DNA from: an uncultured Prevotellaceae bacterium
Lineage (GTDB): Bacteria > Bacteroidota > Bacteroidia > Bacteroidales > Bacteroidaceae
Direction of reading: 5' to 3'
Length of the DNA: 54,184 nucleotides
Assembly: GCA_900316505.1 (NCBI GenBank)
Contig: ONDH01000016.1
Coordinates: forward strand, 1-54,184
In this document: one piece after another, positions 15,273-24,453 of the stretch
How positions within the stretch are numbered: position 1 is the first letter of the stretch
Layout of the letters: every line of letters begins with the position of its first letter
The notes under the pieces: generated by a model
The model's input: only the letters and a program-made list of their open reading frames with translations
What the model was told of the DNA's origin: nothing
Databases searched by the model: none
Program-made: the position numbers and the translations under genes

Positions 15273-16574
15273 ATGGAGGCATTGACACTATATGAGTTGA
15301 ACGGATTGGTGAGGGAGACGTTGGAGTTGACTCTCAGCGATGCGTATTGGGTGAAAGCGGAAATCAGCGAGTTGCGCGTGAACCGCCACTGCTATATGGA
15401 ACTGGTGCAGAAGGATGCACGGGGAAATGGCATCGTGGCGAAAGCAAGGGCGCAGGTGTGGGCGAATGTGTGGGCTTTCATCCGACCGATGTTTGAACAG
15501 GCGACAGGGCAGGCGCTGGCGGCTGGAATGCAGGTGCTGGTGAAGGTGGAGGTGACCTTCCATGAGTTGTATGGGTATTCGCTGAACGTGACGGATATTG
15601 ATCCCGCTTACACGTTGGGCGACATTGCACAAAGACGTCTGGAAATCTTGCAACGGCTGAAGGATGAGGGCATTGACACAATGAACAAGGAACTTCCACT
15701 TCCTCGACTTCTGCAACGCATCGCGGTCATCTCGTCTGCTTCGGCGGCAGGGTATGGTGACTTCTGCAACCAACTGAATAACAACCAGCGAGGCTTGGCA
15801 TTCAAAACCGAACTGTTTGCCGCTGCCATGCAGGGAAATGAGGTGGAGAACAGTGTGATTGCTGCCTTGAACCGCATTGCTGAGAGAGTGGACGAGTGGG
15901 ATGTGGTGGTCATCATCCGAGGGGGTGGGGCGACGTCAGATTTGCAGGGTTTCGACTCGTTGCTGTTGGCGGAGAATGTGGCGCAGTTCCCGTTGCCTGT
16001 CATCACTGGTATCGGACATGAACGTGACGACACGGTGATTGACATGATTTCCCACACCCGTGTGAAAACGCCCACAGCGGCAGCTGAATTTCTGATTCAC
16101 CATCAGGAGGAGGAACTGGATGCGTTGGAGGATTTGTCGGCACGCTTGACAGGGCAGGTGACTTGGTTGCTGCAAAATGAGACGAACCGCCTGAAATTGC
16201 TTGCCAGCAAGATTCCGATGCTCTTCACTACGGTGAGGACGAGGGAGGAGATGCGCATGCACAGGCTCTCGGCATCGTTGGCAAACAACAGCATACAGAA
16301 CATCGAACAAGCCAAGGGAAAGGTGACGCTGCTGGACAAGCAGATGGGACTTTGCGCGTCGTTGCTCTTGCAGAATGAGAGGAAACGCATTGAACTGGCG
16401 GAGAGCAAGTTGGAGAGTGCCCACCCGAACAGGATTCTGCGCCTTGGCTTCAGCATCACCCGTGTGGACGGCAAGGCTGTGAGGGGTGTGGATGAGGTGA
16501 AAGAGGGTGACGAGATAGAGACTACATTGGCATCAGGAACATTCAAATCGACAATAACATGGAAACAGAAATGA
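15273..16574 (+). CDS. xseA: Exodeoxyribonuclease VII large subunit
   Basis: 433 residues. An N-terminal OB-fold (about 1-105, with AEISELRVNRHCYMELV) is followed by the catalytic region with IRGGGATSDLQGFD, VITGIGHERDDT and HTRVKTPTAAAEF, all conserved in XseA. A coiled C-terminal part follows. The enzyme with XseB degrades single-stranded DNA to oligonucleotides in the cytoplasm. The ATG at 15273 is chosen over a TTG six bases earlier. The end overlaps xseB by 16 bases. Confidence 0.96.
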   Translation: MEALTLYELNGLVRETLELTLSDAYWVKAEISELRVNRHCYMELVQKDARGNGIVAKARAQVWANVWAFIRPMFEQATGQALAAGMQVLVKVEVTFHELYGYSLNVTDIDPAYTLGDIAQRRLEILQRLKDEGIDTMNKELPLPRLLQRIAVISSASAAGYGDFCNQLNNNQRGLAFKTELFAAAMQGNEVENSVIAALNRIAERVDEWDVVVIIRGGGATSDLQGFDSLLLAENVAQFPLPVITGIGHERDDTVIDMISHTRVKTPTAAAEFLIHHQEEELDALEDLSARLTGQVTWLLQNETNRLKLLASKIPMLFTTVRTREEMRMHRLSASLANNSIQNIEQAKGKVTLLDKQMGLCASLLLQNERKRIELAESKLESAHPNRILRLGFSITRVDGKAVRGVDEVKEGDEIETTLASGTFKSTITWKQK

Positions 16575-16747
16575 CTTATGAAAAGGCAATGAAACGCCTG
16601 GAGGAAATTGTGAAGAAGATTGAGGGTGGAGAGATGGACATCGACTCGTTGGCTGCCAATTTGAAGGAAGCTAAGGTCTTGGTGGAGTATTGCAAAGAGA
16701 AGTTGACAAATGTGGAGGCAGAAGTGAATAAATGTCTCGATATGTGA
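16559..16747 (+). CDS. xseB: Exodeoxyribonuclease VII small subunit
   Basis: 62 residues, helical, with the XseB pattern MTYEKAMKRLEEIVKKIEGG followed by DIDSLAANLKEA. It is the partner of XseA and is translated from an overlapping start inside the xseA 3' end. The start may instead be the Met four codons later. Slightly shorter than E. coli XseB but normal for this phylum. Confidence 0.95.
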   Translation: METEMTYEKAMKRLEEIVKKIEGGEMDIDSLAANLKEAKVLVEYCKEKLTNVEAEVNKCLDM

Positions 16748-16797
16748 AAAAAGTGTAATTTATTGTGTTTCTTCTTGTGAGAGCCATTTTTTTTTCA

Positions 16798-16806
16798 TAC
16801 CTTTGC
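16798..16806 (+). promoter_or_regulatory. Promoter of ndk
   Basis: TACCTTTGC with TTG at 16775-16777. It leaves a leader of about 90 bases before ndk, in which I see no clear structure. Confidence 0.75.
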
Positions 16807-16901
16807 ATCGAATTTGAGGTTTTCGGGTGATTGCACCGCTGTTTTGGGCATGGGGGCGTTGTTCGGAAAACTTTATAAAAAAAAGAGATAATCGGAAAAC
16901 A

Positions 16902-17363
16902 ATGGAGAAAACTCTTGTAATCTTGAAGCCAGGTGCAGTTCAGCGCGCTCTCGTAGGAGAGGTGACTGCCCGCTTTGAGCGTAAAGGTCTGCGTTTGGCA
17001 GGCATGAAGATGATGCAACTGACGGATGAACTGCTGAACGAACACTATGCACACCTTGCTGGCAAACCTTTCTTTCAACGTATCAAGAACTCCATGATGG
17101 CTTCTCCAGTGATTTGTTGCTGCTATGAGGGTGTTGACGCGGTGGAAACCGTGCGTTCGATGACTGGCAGCACGAACTCAAGAAAGGCAGCACCGGGCAC
17201 CATCCGTGGCGACTTCGGTATGAGTTTTCAGGAGAACATCATCCACACTTCCGACTCTCCCGAGAATGCGGTGATTGAACTCAACCGCTTCTTCAAGCCA
17301 GAGGAAATCTTTGATTACACTCCTGGCGTCTTCCAGTACTTGTATGCTAATGACGAGTACTAA
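16902..17363 (+). CDS. ndk: Nucleoside diphosphate kinase
   Basis: 153 residues from the ATG at 16902, which gives the canonical start MEKTLVILKPGAVQRALVGE. The active-site histidine is in ENIIHTSDSPENA, and the family's GxTNxxxAxPGTIRGDF region is present as GSTNSRKAAPGTIRGDF. The enzyme transfers the terminal phosphate between nucleoside di- and triphosphates through a phosphohistidine. It has its own promoter at 16798. An upstream in-frame ATG at 16827 is rejected because it adds a non-homologous extension. Confidence 0.97.
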   Translation: MEKTLVILKPGAVQRALVGEVTARFERKGLRLAGMKMMQLTDELLNEHYAHLAGKPFFQRIKNSMMASPVICCCYEGVDAVETVRSMTGSTNSRKAAPGTIRGDFGMSFQENIIHTSDSPENAVIELNRFFKPEEIFDYTPGVFQYLYANDEY

Positions 17364-17407
17364 AAAATCATTTTTTACTTAACTCAAACCTCTAAAAACC
17401 AAACATC

Positions 17408-18166
17408 GTGTATTTCTCAACAATTAAAAAGACAGTCGGCATTTTCGTTCTTTCAATGGTAGCAGTGAGTGGCTTCGCTCAGGACATCATCGCAAGACAG
17501 GCTCCTTCCGACAAAAGACTTAAGGACATTCGCAACGTAAAACTCAACAATACAGCGGCTATCTCCGCTGACCTCAACAACCCCGCAGCAAATATCTACA
17601 CGGACTGGACTGACAACCTCAGAAGTTGTAATGGTGCTGTTCCTGCAAACTATAAGATTGACTTGAGAGGCTTCTGCATGCCTACTCCAAGCCGCAAAAT
17701 CAACTCTAATTTCGGTCCTCGTTGGGGACGCCAGCATGAAGGTCTGGACGTGAAGGTGTACATTGGTGACACCATCCGTGCTGCTTTCGACGGCAAGGTG
17801 CGCATCTGTAAGTACAACGGTGGCGGTTATGGCTACTACATCGTGATTCGTCACCCCAATGGTCTTGAAACGCTCTATGGTCACTTGAGCAAGCAGATTG
17901 TGAAGAAGGATCAGGTTGTTCGCGCTGGTGAGCCTATCGGCTTGGGTGGTAACACAGGTAAGTCTTCCGGTTCTCACCTCCACTTCGAAACCCGCGTGCT
18001 TGGTCAGCCTATTGACCCTGCATTGCTGTTTGACTTCGAGCACCAGGATGTCGTGAGCGACTACTTCGTTCTTCAGAACGGTATCTCTAAGGGCAACGGT
18101 GCACAGAGCGCCAGCACCATCAGCACAGGCAGTGCTCAGGGCGCAAACAGAACTGCCCGCAGATAA
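17408..18166 (+). CDS. M23-family (LytM-type) peptidase, secreted
   Basis: 252 residues from GTG at 17408. Signal peptide IFVLSMVAVSGFAQ. The peptidase domain (about 98-215) has the zinc ligands in RQHEGLDVKV, the GHLS motif in LETLYGHLSKQI and the catalytic HxH in GSHLHFE. Such enzymes cut peptide cross-links in peptidoglycan, or are inactive regulators; the key residues here are present, so activity is likely. The tail after residue 225 is low-complexity Ser/Gly/Ala. A strong terminator follows at 18201. Confidence 0.93.
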   Translation: MYFSTIKKTVGIFVLSMVAVSGFAQDIIARQAPSDKRLKDIRNVKLNNTAAISADLNNPAANIYTDWTDNLRSCNGAVPANYKIDLRGFCMPTPSRKINSNFGPRWGRQHEGLDVKVYIGDTIRAAFDGKVRICKYNGGGYGYYIVIRHPNGLETLYGHLSKQIVKKDQVVRAGEPIGLGGNTGKSSGSHLHFETRVLGQPIDPALLFDFEHQDVVSDYFVLQNGISKGNGAQSASTISTGSAQGANRTARR

Positions 18167-18200
18167 TCTGAAAGCAGATTTTTTCATCAACTATCATATA

Positions 18201-18236
18201 CGCCAAGCAATACCATGTTGCTTGGCGTCTTTTTTC
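18201..18236 (+). terminator. Intrinsic terminator of the M23 peptidase gene
   Basis: CGCCAAGCAA (18201-18210) pairs with TTGCTTGGCG (18218-18227), followed by TCTTTTTTC. A textbook hairpin plus T-run 35 bases past the stop. Confidence 0.92.
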
Positions 18237-18262
18237 TTACAAAACACTAATAATTCCTAATT

Positions 18263-18431
18263 GGCTTCGCCGAAGATGCTCACGCTCGGCATAGTTCAAA
18301 CAAGTTTGACCTCTGCACTCACTCAACCGCATCTTTCCTAATTCCTAATCGGTTTCTCCGAAGATGCTCACGCTCGGCATAGTTCAAACAAGTTTGACCT
18401 CTGTACTCACTTAATCGCATCTTTCCTAATT
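18263..18431 (+). repeat. Two tandem copies of a 75-bp hairpin module set in CTAATTC arms
   Basis: Module A (18263-18337) and module B (18351-18424) share GAAGATGCTCACGCTCGGCA, TAGTTCAAACAAGTTTGACC and CGCATCTTTC, with about eight differences. A third copy lies at 44876-44950. Here the modules are separated by CCTAATTCCTAATC and preceded by TAATTCCTAATT; at 44876 the flanks are CACTTTT units instead. A degenerate fourth start (TTGGCTTCGCCGAAGG) follows at 18444. Each module contains two small hairpins. Confidence 0.85.
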
Positions 18432-18586
18432 TATTCTTACCGTTGGCTTCGCCGAAGGTACTCTTGTTCGACAATAAAAAAGAAAAAAGGGTTTTTCTTT
18501 TTGTATTGTTCTCACTTATTGGATAAAATTCTCACATTCAGAAAAGAAAACAAGCTTTCTTTTCGTTCACTTACCCGAATTTTTCG

Positions 18587-18595
18587 TACCTTTGC
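18587..18595 (+). promoter_or_regulatory. Promoter of the DUF1599-tpiA-folE-dnaG-recG gene run
   Basis: TACCTTTGC, 20 bases before the DUF1599 start. No other strong promoter or terminator is seen until recG ends at 26663, so it may drive an 8 kb transcript. Confidence 0.7.
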
Positions 18596-18614
18596 ACATC
18601 TTTTAAAAAGAACA

Positions 18615-19169
18615 ATGGATACTCAGCAACAATTTAAGCAAGCCATGGCGGGCTGTCGCGACATTTTCAAGAAGAAACTGCACGACTATGGGGCTGCATG
18701 GCGCATCATGAGACCTTCATCGGTGACTGACCAAATCTTCATCAAGGCAAACCGCATCCGTAGCCTTGAAGTAAAGGGCGTGTCGCTGGTGGGAGAGGGC
18801 ATCTATCCTGAGTTTCAGGCCATCGTGAACTATGGCATCGTGGGACTCATTCAGCTGGAATTGGGTTATGCTGAGACGGAGGATATGGATGCGACGAAGG
18901 CAATGGAGTATTACGACAAGTATGCGCAGGATGCCCTCGAATTGATGCTCCGCAAGAATCACGACTACGACGAGGCTTGGCGCTCGATGAGAGTGAGCAG
19001 TTACACCGACTTGATTCTCATGAAGCTCAACCGCACGAAGCAGATTGAGGGACATGACGGTCAGACACTCATCTCGGAGGGTATTGATGCCAACTACCTC
19101 GACATGATCAACTATTCCGTGTTCGGACTCATTAAACTTGCAGAGGCGCAAGATGGACTCGAAGGTTAA
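18615..19169 (+). CDS. DUF1599 (Nmad1-type) domain protein with two tandem domain copies
   Basis: 184 residues from the ATG at 18615 beside the promoter. The protein is an internal duplication: KKKLHDYGAAWRIMRPSS...NYGIVGLIQLE (about 18-90) and LRKNHDYDEAWRSMRVSS...NYSVFGLIKLA (about 108-180) align residue by residue. DUF1599 is grouped with nucleotide-modification-associated domains; its molecular function is not known to me. The adjacency to a BT_3928-like DoxX gene and tpiA is, to my knowledge, conserved in Bacteroidales. Confidence 0.88.
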   Translation: MDTQQQFKQAMAGCRDIFKKKLHDYGAAWRIMRPSSVTDQIFIKANRIRSLEVKGVSLVGEGIYPEFQAIVNYGIVGLIQLELGYAETEDMDATKAMEYYDKYAQDALELMLRKNHDYDEAWRSMRVSSYTDLILMKLNRTKQIEGHDGQTLISEGIDANYLDMINYSVFGLIKLAEAQDGLEG

Positions 19170-20283
19170 GTCTCAGCTTCTGACCGTTGTTGTGAATGTG
19201 TGTCGTCTGCTTTTGGCGGGAACATTCATCTTCAGCGGATTCGTCAAGGCGAATGACCCGCTCGGGACAGTTTATAAGTTGGAGGATTACATGCATGCGA
19301 TGGCATGGTTTACCGTGCCTGACACCTTCTTGCTGGGATGTGCAGTGTTGCTTGCCATCTTCGAGTTTACGTTGGGTGTGTATCTCCTCTTCGGGATGAA
19401 AAGAAAGGCCACGTCGGGCATCGCACTCGCCTTCATGGTGCTGATGACGCTGCTGACGGTCTATATAGCCATAGCCAATCCTGTGGAAGACTGCGGGTGC
19501 TTTGGCGATGTGCTGATACTGAGCAATGGGGCTACGCTGGCAAAGAACATCGTACTGTTGGGTGCAGCAGTGATGGTCAGCCGCTACTACCGACTGCAAA
19601 AGGATTTTCTTGGTTCGACAACGAAATGGCTCATTGCCTTCGTGACGCTCTGTCTGATTGTCGGTTATGCCATCTACTGCATTGTCTGCTTGCCTGCGCT
19701 GGATTTCCGTCCTTACAAGGTGGGCACGAACTTGCGGGAGGCAGTGATGTCAAGTCAGCAGAAATTTGAGGTGAAGATTGTGTATGAGAAGGACGGGAAG
19801 ACCATGGAGTTGAGTGCGGAGGATGAAGATCCTGATTCCACGTGGACTTATGTGGAGACACGCCGTACCCCCATCGAGACGCAGAATCTTGCTACGGCAG
19901 ACTTCTATGTGGCAGATGCAGACGGGGAAGACGTGACGGAGGACATTCTGCTGGCGGATGATTATACACTCCTGCTTGTCATTCCTAACTTGATGAATGC
20001 TGATGAGGGGTGTGTGGACAGAGTGAACGAGGTGTATGACTATGCACAGGAGAACGGGCTGGGCTTCTATTGCCTGACATCGTCGGAAGAGCAGGAGGCA
20101 CAGACGTATTGGAATGACCACACAGGGGCTGAATATGGCTACTATATCGCGGAGGAGAGGATGCTGAAGACGGTGGTGCGTGGACAACCGGGGTTGGTGC
20201 TGCTCCATGAGGGTGTCATCGTGAAGAAATGGGGCAATTACAACCTGCCCAATGAGGAGGAATTGAAACAACTGATTCGATAA
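19153..20283 (+). CDS. DoxX/MauE-like membrane protein, BT_3928 family
   Basis: 376 residues from ATG 19153, which overlaps the DUF1599 stop by 17 bases. Four membrane helices occupy the first ~140 residues, with FSGFVKANDPLG and the cysteine motif EDCGCFGD typical of DoxX/MauE relatives; another helix follows near 150-175. The C-terminal ~190 residues are soluble and may resemble a thioredoxin-like fold, though no CxxC is visible there. A role in disulfide or quinone redox chemistry is plausible from the family but unproven. Followed by tpiA after 50 bases. Confidence 0.87.
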   Translation: MDSKVKSQLLTVVVNVCRLLLAGTFIFSGFVKANDPLGTVYKLEDYMHAMAWFTVPDTFLLGCAVLLAIFEFTLGVYLLFGMKRKATSGIALAFMVLMTLLTVYIAIANPVEDCGCFGDVLILSNGATLAKNIVLLGAAVMVSRYYRLQKDFLGSTTKWLIAFVTLCLIVGYAIYCIVCLPALDFRPYKVGTNLREAVMSSQQKFEVKIVYEKDGKTMELSAEDEDPDSTWTYVETRRTPIETQNLATADFYVADADGEDVTEDILLADDYTLLLVIPNLMNADEGCVDRVNEVYDYAQENGLGFYCLTSSEEQEAQTYWNDHTGAEYGYYIAEERMLKTVVRGQPGLVLLHEGVIVKKWGNYNLPNEEELKQLIR

Positions 20284-20333
20284 AATATATACAATCATAA
20301 AGGTTTAACTCAAATAAAAAGACAAACAAAACT

Positions 20334-21092
20334 ATGGCAAAGAAAATTGTTGCTGGAAACTGGAAGATGAACAAGAATCTCCAGGAAGGTATTGAACTTG
20401 CAAAGGGTCTCAACGAAGCATTGGCTGCTGACAAGCCAAACTGCGGTGTCATCATCTGCACTCCATTCATCCACTTGGCAAAGGTGTCTGAAATCATCGA
20501 CCATAAGGTGATTGGTCTTGGCGCAGAGAACTGTGCAGACAAGGCTTCTGGTGCTTACACTGGTGAGGTTTCTGCTGAGATGGTGAAGTCAACAGGTGCT
20601 GAGTATGTGATTCTCGGTCACTCAGAGCGTCGTGAGTACTACAACGAGACTCCTGAAATCTTGAAGGAGAAGGTTGAGCTTGCTCTCGCTAATGGCTTGA
20701 AGGTGATTTTCTGCATCGGTGAGTCTTTGGCACAGCGCGAGGCTAACGAGCAGAATGCTGTTGTGAAGGCAGAACTCGAGGGTAGTGTGTTCCACCTTTC
20801 TGCTGAGCAGTTCAAGAACATCGTGATTGCATACGAACCTATCTGGGCTATCGGTACAGGTAAGACTGCTACTGCTGACCAGGCAGAAGAAATCCACGCT
20901 TACATCCGCTCTGTCATTGCTGAGAAGTATGGCAAGGAGGTGGCTGCTGAGACTTCTATCCTCTACGGTGGTTCATGCAAGGCTTCCAACGCTCCTGAAC
21001 TCTTCGCAAAGCCTGACATCGACGGTGGTCTTATTGGTGGCGCATCTCTCAAGGTGGCTGACTTCAAGGGCATCATCGACGCTTGGAAATAA
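20334..21092 (+). CDS. tpiA: Triosephosphate isomerase
   Basis: 252 residues, the normal length. The start [15 protein letters not shown] carries the substrate-binding Asn and Lys, ILGHSERR the catalytic His, and [13 protein letters not shown] the catalytic Glu with the flexible loop; [11 protein letters not shown] and GLIGGASLK bind phosphate. It interconverts dihydroxyacetone phosphate and glyceraldehyde 3-phosphate in the cytoplasm. Codon use is strongly biased compared with its neighbours, as expected for high expression. A heptamer-arm palindrome follows directly. Confidence 0.98.
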   Translation: MAKKIVAGNWKMNKNLQEGIELAKGLNEALAADKPNCGVIICTPFIHLAKVSEIIDHKVIGLGAENCADKASGAYTGEVSAEMVKSTGAEYVILGHSERREYYNETPEILKEKVELALANGLKVIFCIGESLAQREANEQNAVVKAELEGSVFHLSAEQFKNIVIAYEPIWAIGTGKTATADQAEEIHAYIRSVIAEKYGKEVAAETSILYGGSCKASNAPELFAKPDIDGGLIGGASLKVADFKGIIDAWK

Positions 21093-21100
21093 TTAACAAA

Positions 21101-21205
21101 TTGATAATTGATGATTGATAATTGACAATTTGGCTAATGTGATGAACGTAATGACAAAACAAGCCGAATGGCAATTATCAATTGTCAATTGTCAATTATC
21201 AATTA
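21101..21205. repeat. Heptamer-arm palindrome (TTGAYAA units)
   Basis: Left arm: TTGATAA, TTGATGA, TTGATAA, TTGACAA (21101-21128). Right arm: AATTATC, AATTGTC, AATTGTC, AATTATC (21173-21200). The core between reads, on the minus strand, GCCATTCGGCTTG to ATTAGCC. The element fills the tpiA-SPOR gap. Confidence 0.9.
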
Positions 21206-21226
21206 ACTAAATCCTTCGACTCAAAA

Positions 21227-21715
21227 ATGAAAAGACTTCTTTCAATCACGCTGACAATCCTTTTGTGTACTATCACCATGTCTGCGCAAGACTTTACTGA
21301 CCATATCCAGAAACCGGAAATGGGGCAAGGCACAGTGACAATACACCAAGACTCTCTCCTCGAAGACCTTGTGAACGGGAAGAAGCAGTTCGTCCCTGAG
21401 AAGAAGGTGGAGCAACGTGACCTTCCGGGTATTCCACGAGGCAAGAAAACCAAAGCTCGTGGTTATCGCATACAAGTGTATTGGGGAGGAAGCACACGTG
21501 CTGACCAAACCAATGCACAGCGTGCAGGTAACAGAGTGGCTACCGTCTTTCCAGAACTTCGTATCTATACCACGTTCGAATCACCTAACTGGCGATGCCG
21601 TGTGGGCGATTTTGTCACACGCAGGGAAGCGGATGACTATCTCAACAAACTGAAGAGTGCGCGGTTGGCACAAGGTGCCATCATTGTCAAGAGTGAAGTG
21701 TATGTCTATCAATAA
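21227..21715 (+). CDS. SPOR-domain exported protein
   Basis: 162 residues from ATG 21227. Signal peptide LLSITLTILLCTITMSAQ. The C-terminal ~80 residues form a SPOR domain (GYRIQVYWGGSTRADQTNAQ through FVTRREADDYLNKLKSARLA), which binds peptidoglycan lacking stem peptides, often at division sites. The middle is a short charged linker. It sits between tpiA and folE, with folE following after 15 bases. No division gene is nearby, so its exact role is open. Confidence 0.88.
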   Translation: MKRLLSITLTILLCTITMSAQDFTDHIQKPEMGQGTVTIHQDSLLEDLVNGKKQFVPEKKVEQRDLPGIPRGKKTKARGYRIQVYWGGSTRADQTNAQRAGNRVATVFPELRIYTTFESPNWRCRVGDFVTRREADDYLNKLKSARLAQGAIIVKSEVYVYQ

Positions 21716-21730
21716 TATACTAAGAACGAA

Positions 21731-22297
21731 ATGAATAGAGAAGAAAAGATAGAACTTCTGAAAGACACTTGTAAGAAAAGCCTTGAAGCAATTGGTGAGG
21801 ACCCTCAGCGTGAGGGGCTGCAACGCACTCCTGAACGTCTGGCACGCACTTTTCTTGAATTGACACGAGGTTATGCGATGGATCCTGTCGCTACACTCCA
21901 ATCTGCCGTGTTCCATGAAGAATACGACCAGATGGTGGTGGTGAAGGACATTGAGTTCTACTCCCTTTGTGAACATCATATCTTGCCTTTCTTCGGAAAG
22001 GTGCATGTGGCATACATTCCCAATGGCAATATTGTAGGGCTCAGCAAGATTCCTCGTATGGTGGACATCTTCTCCCACCGCCTGCAAGTGCAGGAACACC
22101 TCACCAAACAGATTTGTGATTGTCTTCAGCAGGCACTCAATCCTCTTGGTGCCATCGTGGTGGTTGAGGCACAGCATATGTGCATTCAGATGCGTGGCAT
22201 TGAGAAACAGGGTTCTGTCACTCAAACAATGTATTACACTGGTGTTTTCGAGAATACCGAGAAACGCAAGGAATTCCTGAACTTAATTAGGAGTTAG
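21731..22297 (+). CDS. folE: GTP cyclohydrolase I
   Basis: 188 residues. Zinc and catalytic residues are visible in [22 protein letters not shown] and in [23 protein letters not shown] and [18 protein letters not shown] are also conserved. The enzyme converts GTP to 7,8-dihydroneopterin triphosphate, the first step to folate. The last codons and the TAG stop (TTAGGAGTTAGGAGTT from 22287) lie within the left arm of a heptamer element, so the C-terminus IRS is repeat-derived. Confidence 0.97.
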   Translation: MNREEKIELLKDTCKKSLEAIGEDPQREGLQRTPERLARTFLELTRGYAMDPVATLQSAVFHEEYDQMVVVKDIEFYSLCEHHILPFFGKVHVAYIPNGNIVGLSKIPRMVDIFSHRLQVQEHLTKQICDCLQQALNPLGAIVVVEAQHMCIQMRGIEKQGSVTQTMYYTGVFENTEKRKEFLNLIRS

Positions 22298-22367
22298 GAG
22301 TTGCCATGCGGGATGTAGGCATCGCGTTAGCCAATTCCTAACTCCTAATTCCTAATTCCTAACTCCT
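22287..22367. repeat. Heptamer-arm palindrome (TTAGGAG units) overlapping folE end
   Basis: Left arm TTAGGAG x2 (22287-22300), core GCCATGCGGG to GCGTTAGCC (22303-22332), right arm of five AATTCCT/AACTCCT heptamers (22333-22367). dnaG starts 8 bases later. Confidence 0.9.
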
Positions 22368-22374
22368 CACCCTT

Positions 22375-24453
22375 ATGATACCACAATCCACCATCGACCG
22401 AATCGTTGACGCCGCCAACATTGTTGATGTCGTTTCTGATTACGTCACGCTTCGCCGCGCAGGCGCAAGCTACAAGGGATTGTGTCCTTTCCACGACGAT
22501 AAAACCCCCTCTTTTTCTGTCTCTCCTGCGCGTGGAGTGTGCAAGTGCTTCAGTTGCGGCAAGGGTGGCAACTCTGTCCACTTCATCATGGAGATGGAAC
22601 AGATGAGCTATGTGGAGGCGCTGAAACATCTGGCAAAGAAATACGGCATTCCTGTTGAGGAAGAGGAGATGACTGACGAGCAGCGTCAGAAGATGAATGA
22701 GCGTGAGAGTATGTTTGCTGTCAACGAATGGGCTGCCAAGTATTTCAGTCAAACCATGATGAATAATCAGGATGGTCGTGCCATCGGTTTGGCTTATTTC
22801 CGTAGTCGTGGTTTCCGTGACGACATCATTGCCAAGTTCCGTCTCGGTTTCTGTTTGGACAGTTCTGATGCGATGCTGAAGGAGGCGAAGGCAAAGGGGT
22901 ATAATGAAAAATATCTGGTGGATACAGGTTTGTGTGTGAAGCGTGATAATGGCACCCTCTATGACCGTTTCCGTGGACGTGCGATGTTCCCGTGGGTGGC
23001 TGTCAATGGTAAGGTGGTCGCGTTCGGTGGTCGTGTGTTGGATGCCCGTACCAAGGGCGTGAATCAGAAGTACGTCAATTCTCCTGATTCCATCATCTAT
23101 CATAAAGCCAACGAACTCTATGGCATTTTCCAAGCCAAGAAGCAGATAGCCAAAGAGGATATGGTGTATATGGTCGAGGGCTACACGGATGTGCTTGCCA
23201 TGCACCAATGTGGCATTGAGAATGTGGTGGCGAACTCTGGTACCGCTCTCAATGAGGCACAAATTCATCTCCTTCACCGCTTCACCAACAACATCACCCT
23301 CCTTTACGATGGTGATGAAGCGGGCATTCATGCAGCCACACGCAGCACAGACATGCTCCTTGCTGAAGGCATGAACGTGAAGATACTGCTTCTGCCTGAT
23401 GGGGATGACCCTGATAGTTTTTCCCGTAAGCATAATGCACAGGAGTTCAAGGAATATGTGGATGCCCATCAGACAGACTTTATTCTTTTCAAAACTAATC
23501 TCCTGCTGAAAGACGCACAGCGTGACCCCATCAAGCGTGCTCAACTCACCGAGGACATTGTGAAGAGCATCGCTGTCATCCCAGATGAAATCATTCGCTC
23601 CACCTATGTGCATGAATGCGCCGAAATCCTCAATATGGATGAAGCCGTTCTGATGCGTGGTGCCAACAAGAATCGTGCTGCCATCCTCGAGAACTTGAAG
23701 AAGGAGGCACAGCGAGAACGGGAAAGACAAGCACGGTTGTTGGAGGCAGGGAAAGAAAGTGGAAACGAAGTTGATGAGTCCCGAGCGGGTGAGGTTAAGG
23801 ATGTGAAAGACGCCGCAGATGATTCTTTTGCTTCCCTTACAAGCGAATCAGACACCGCTCAACCACCTGCCGACATCCAGCCCATCGCGACCAAACAAAG
23901 TCTTTCTGAACAACGTTTTATCGGGCTTGAACGTATGATGATGACGCTCATCACACGCTATGGTGAGCAACTCATAGATGGAGAGAACGGAGACGGCACA
24001 CCCTCCAAGACCTCCTTGGCGGAGTATGTGCAGGGTGACCTCGAATATGATGGAATCGCACTTCGCTCACCCCTATATGCCAAAATGCTCAGTCTTGTCT
24101 GTCAACATGCCCATGACGAAGGATTTGTAGCTTCCAAGTTCCTCATCAACAATCAGGATGAGGACATCAGTCGAGAGGCGGCAGACCTCATCAGCGACCG
24201 CTATCAGCTCAGCAAGGGCAATCAGATGGCACAGACGGAAGAGGAACTCAAGGTGGCTTATCTCACACGCCTTCTGCTTGACTACAAGAATGCCATCATC
24301 GAAGAGGAGATGAAAGAGTGCAATGCAGACCTCACACGTCCTGAAGTGAAAAGTGACATCGAACTGACACTTAAGACGATGAGGCGAATCAAGGAACTCG
24401 GAGACATTCAACGACAACTTGCCAAAATGCTCGGAGACAGGGTGGTGAAGTAA
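22375..24453 (+). CDS. dnaG: DNA primase
   Basis: 692 residues. The CHC2 zinc finger is near residues 38-64 (CPFHDDKTPSF, CKCFSCGKGG), the catalytic core carries the TOPRIM signature in VEGYTDVLAMHQ and LLYDGDEAGIHAA (about 263-325), and the C-terminal helical part would bind the helicase. It synthesises RNA primers at the fork. A charged, repeat-like linker of Glu/Arg/Asp residues spans about 440-480. The stop overlaps the recG start (TAATG). Here it is not beside rpoD. Confidence 0.96.
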   Translation: MIPQSTIDRIVDAANIVDVVSDYVTLRRAGASYKGLCPFHDDKTPSFSVSPARGVCKCFSCGKGGNSVHFIMEMEQMSYVEALKHLAKKYGIPVEEEEMTDEQRQKMNERESMFAVNEWAAKYFSQTMMNNQDGRAIGLAYFRSRGFRDDIIAKFRLGFCLDSSDAMLKEAKAKGYNEKYLVDTGLCVKRDNGTLYDRFRGRAMFPWVAVNGKVVAFGGRVLDARTKGVNQKYVNSPDSIIYHKANELYGIFQAKKQIAKEDMVYMVEGYTDVLAMHQCGIENVVANSGTALNEAQIHLLHRFTNNITLLYDGDEAGIHAATRSTDMLLAEGMNVKILLLPDGDDPDSFSRKHNAQEFKEYVDAHQTDFILFKTNLLLKDAQRDPIKRAQLTEDIVKSIAVIPDEIIRSTYVHECAEILNMDEAVLMRGANKNRAAILENLKKEAQRERERQARLLEAGKESGNEVDESRAGEVKDVKDAADDSFASLTSESDTAQPPADIQPIATKQSLSEQRFIGLERMMMTLITRYGEQLIDGENGDGTPSKTSLAEYVQGDLEYDGIALRSPLYAKMLSLVCQHAHDEGFVASKFLINNQDEDISREAADLISDRYQLSKGNQMAQTEEELKVAYLTRLLLDYKNAIIEEEMKECNADLTRPEVKSDIELTLKTMRRIKELGDIQRQLAKMLGDRVVK

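Larger units (their letters stand above)
18167..18614. other. Intergenic region between M23 peptidase and DUF1599 gene
   Basis: 448 bases holding the peptidase terminator, the duplicated 75-base module and the promoter at 18587. The remainder (18480-18580) is AT-rich and shows no gene or repeat that I can support. Confidence 0.7.

Noticed and set aside
22345..23730. 461-residue minus-strand reading frame
   Set aside because: It lies opposite dnaG, whose zinc finger and TOPRIM motifs are intact. The antisense frame has no recognisable domain and is a composition shadow.
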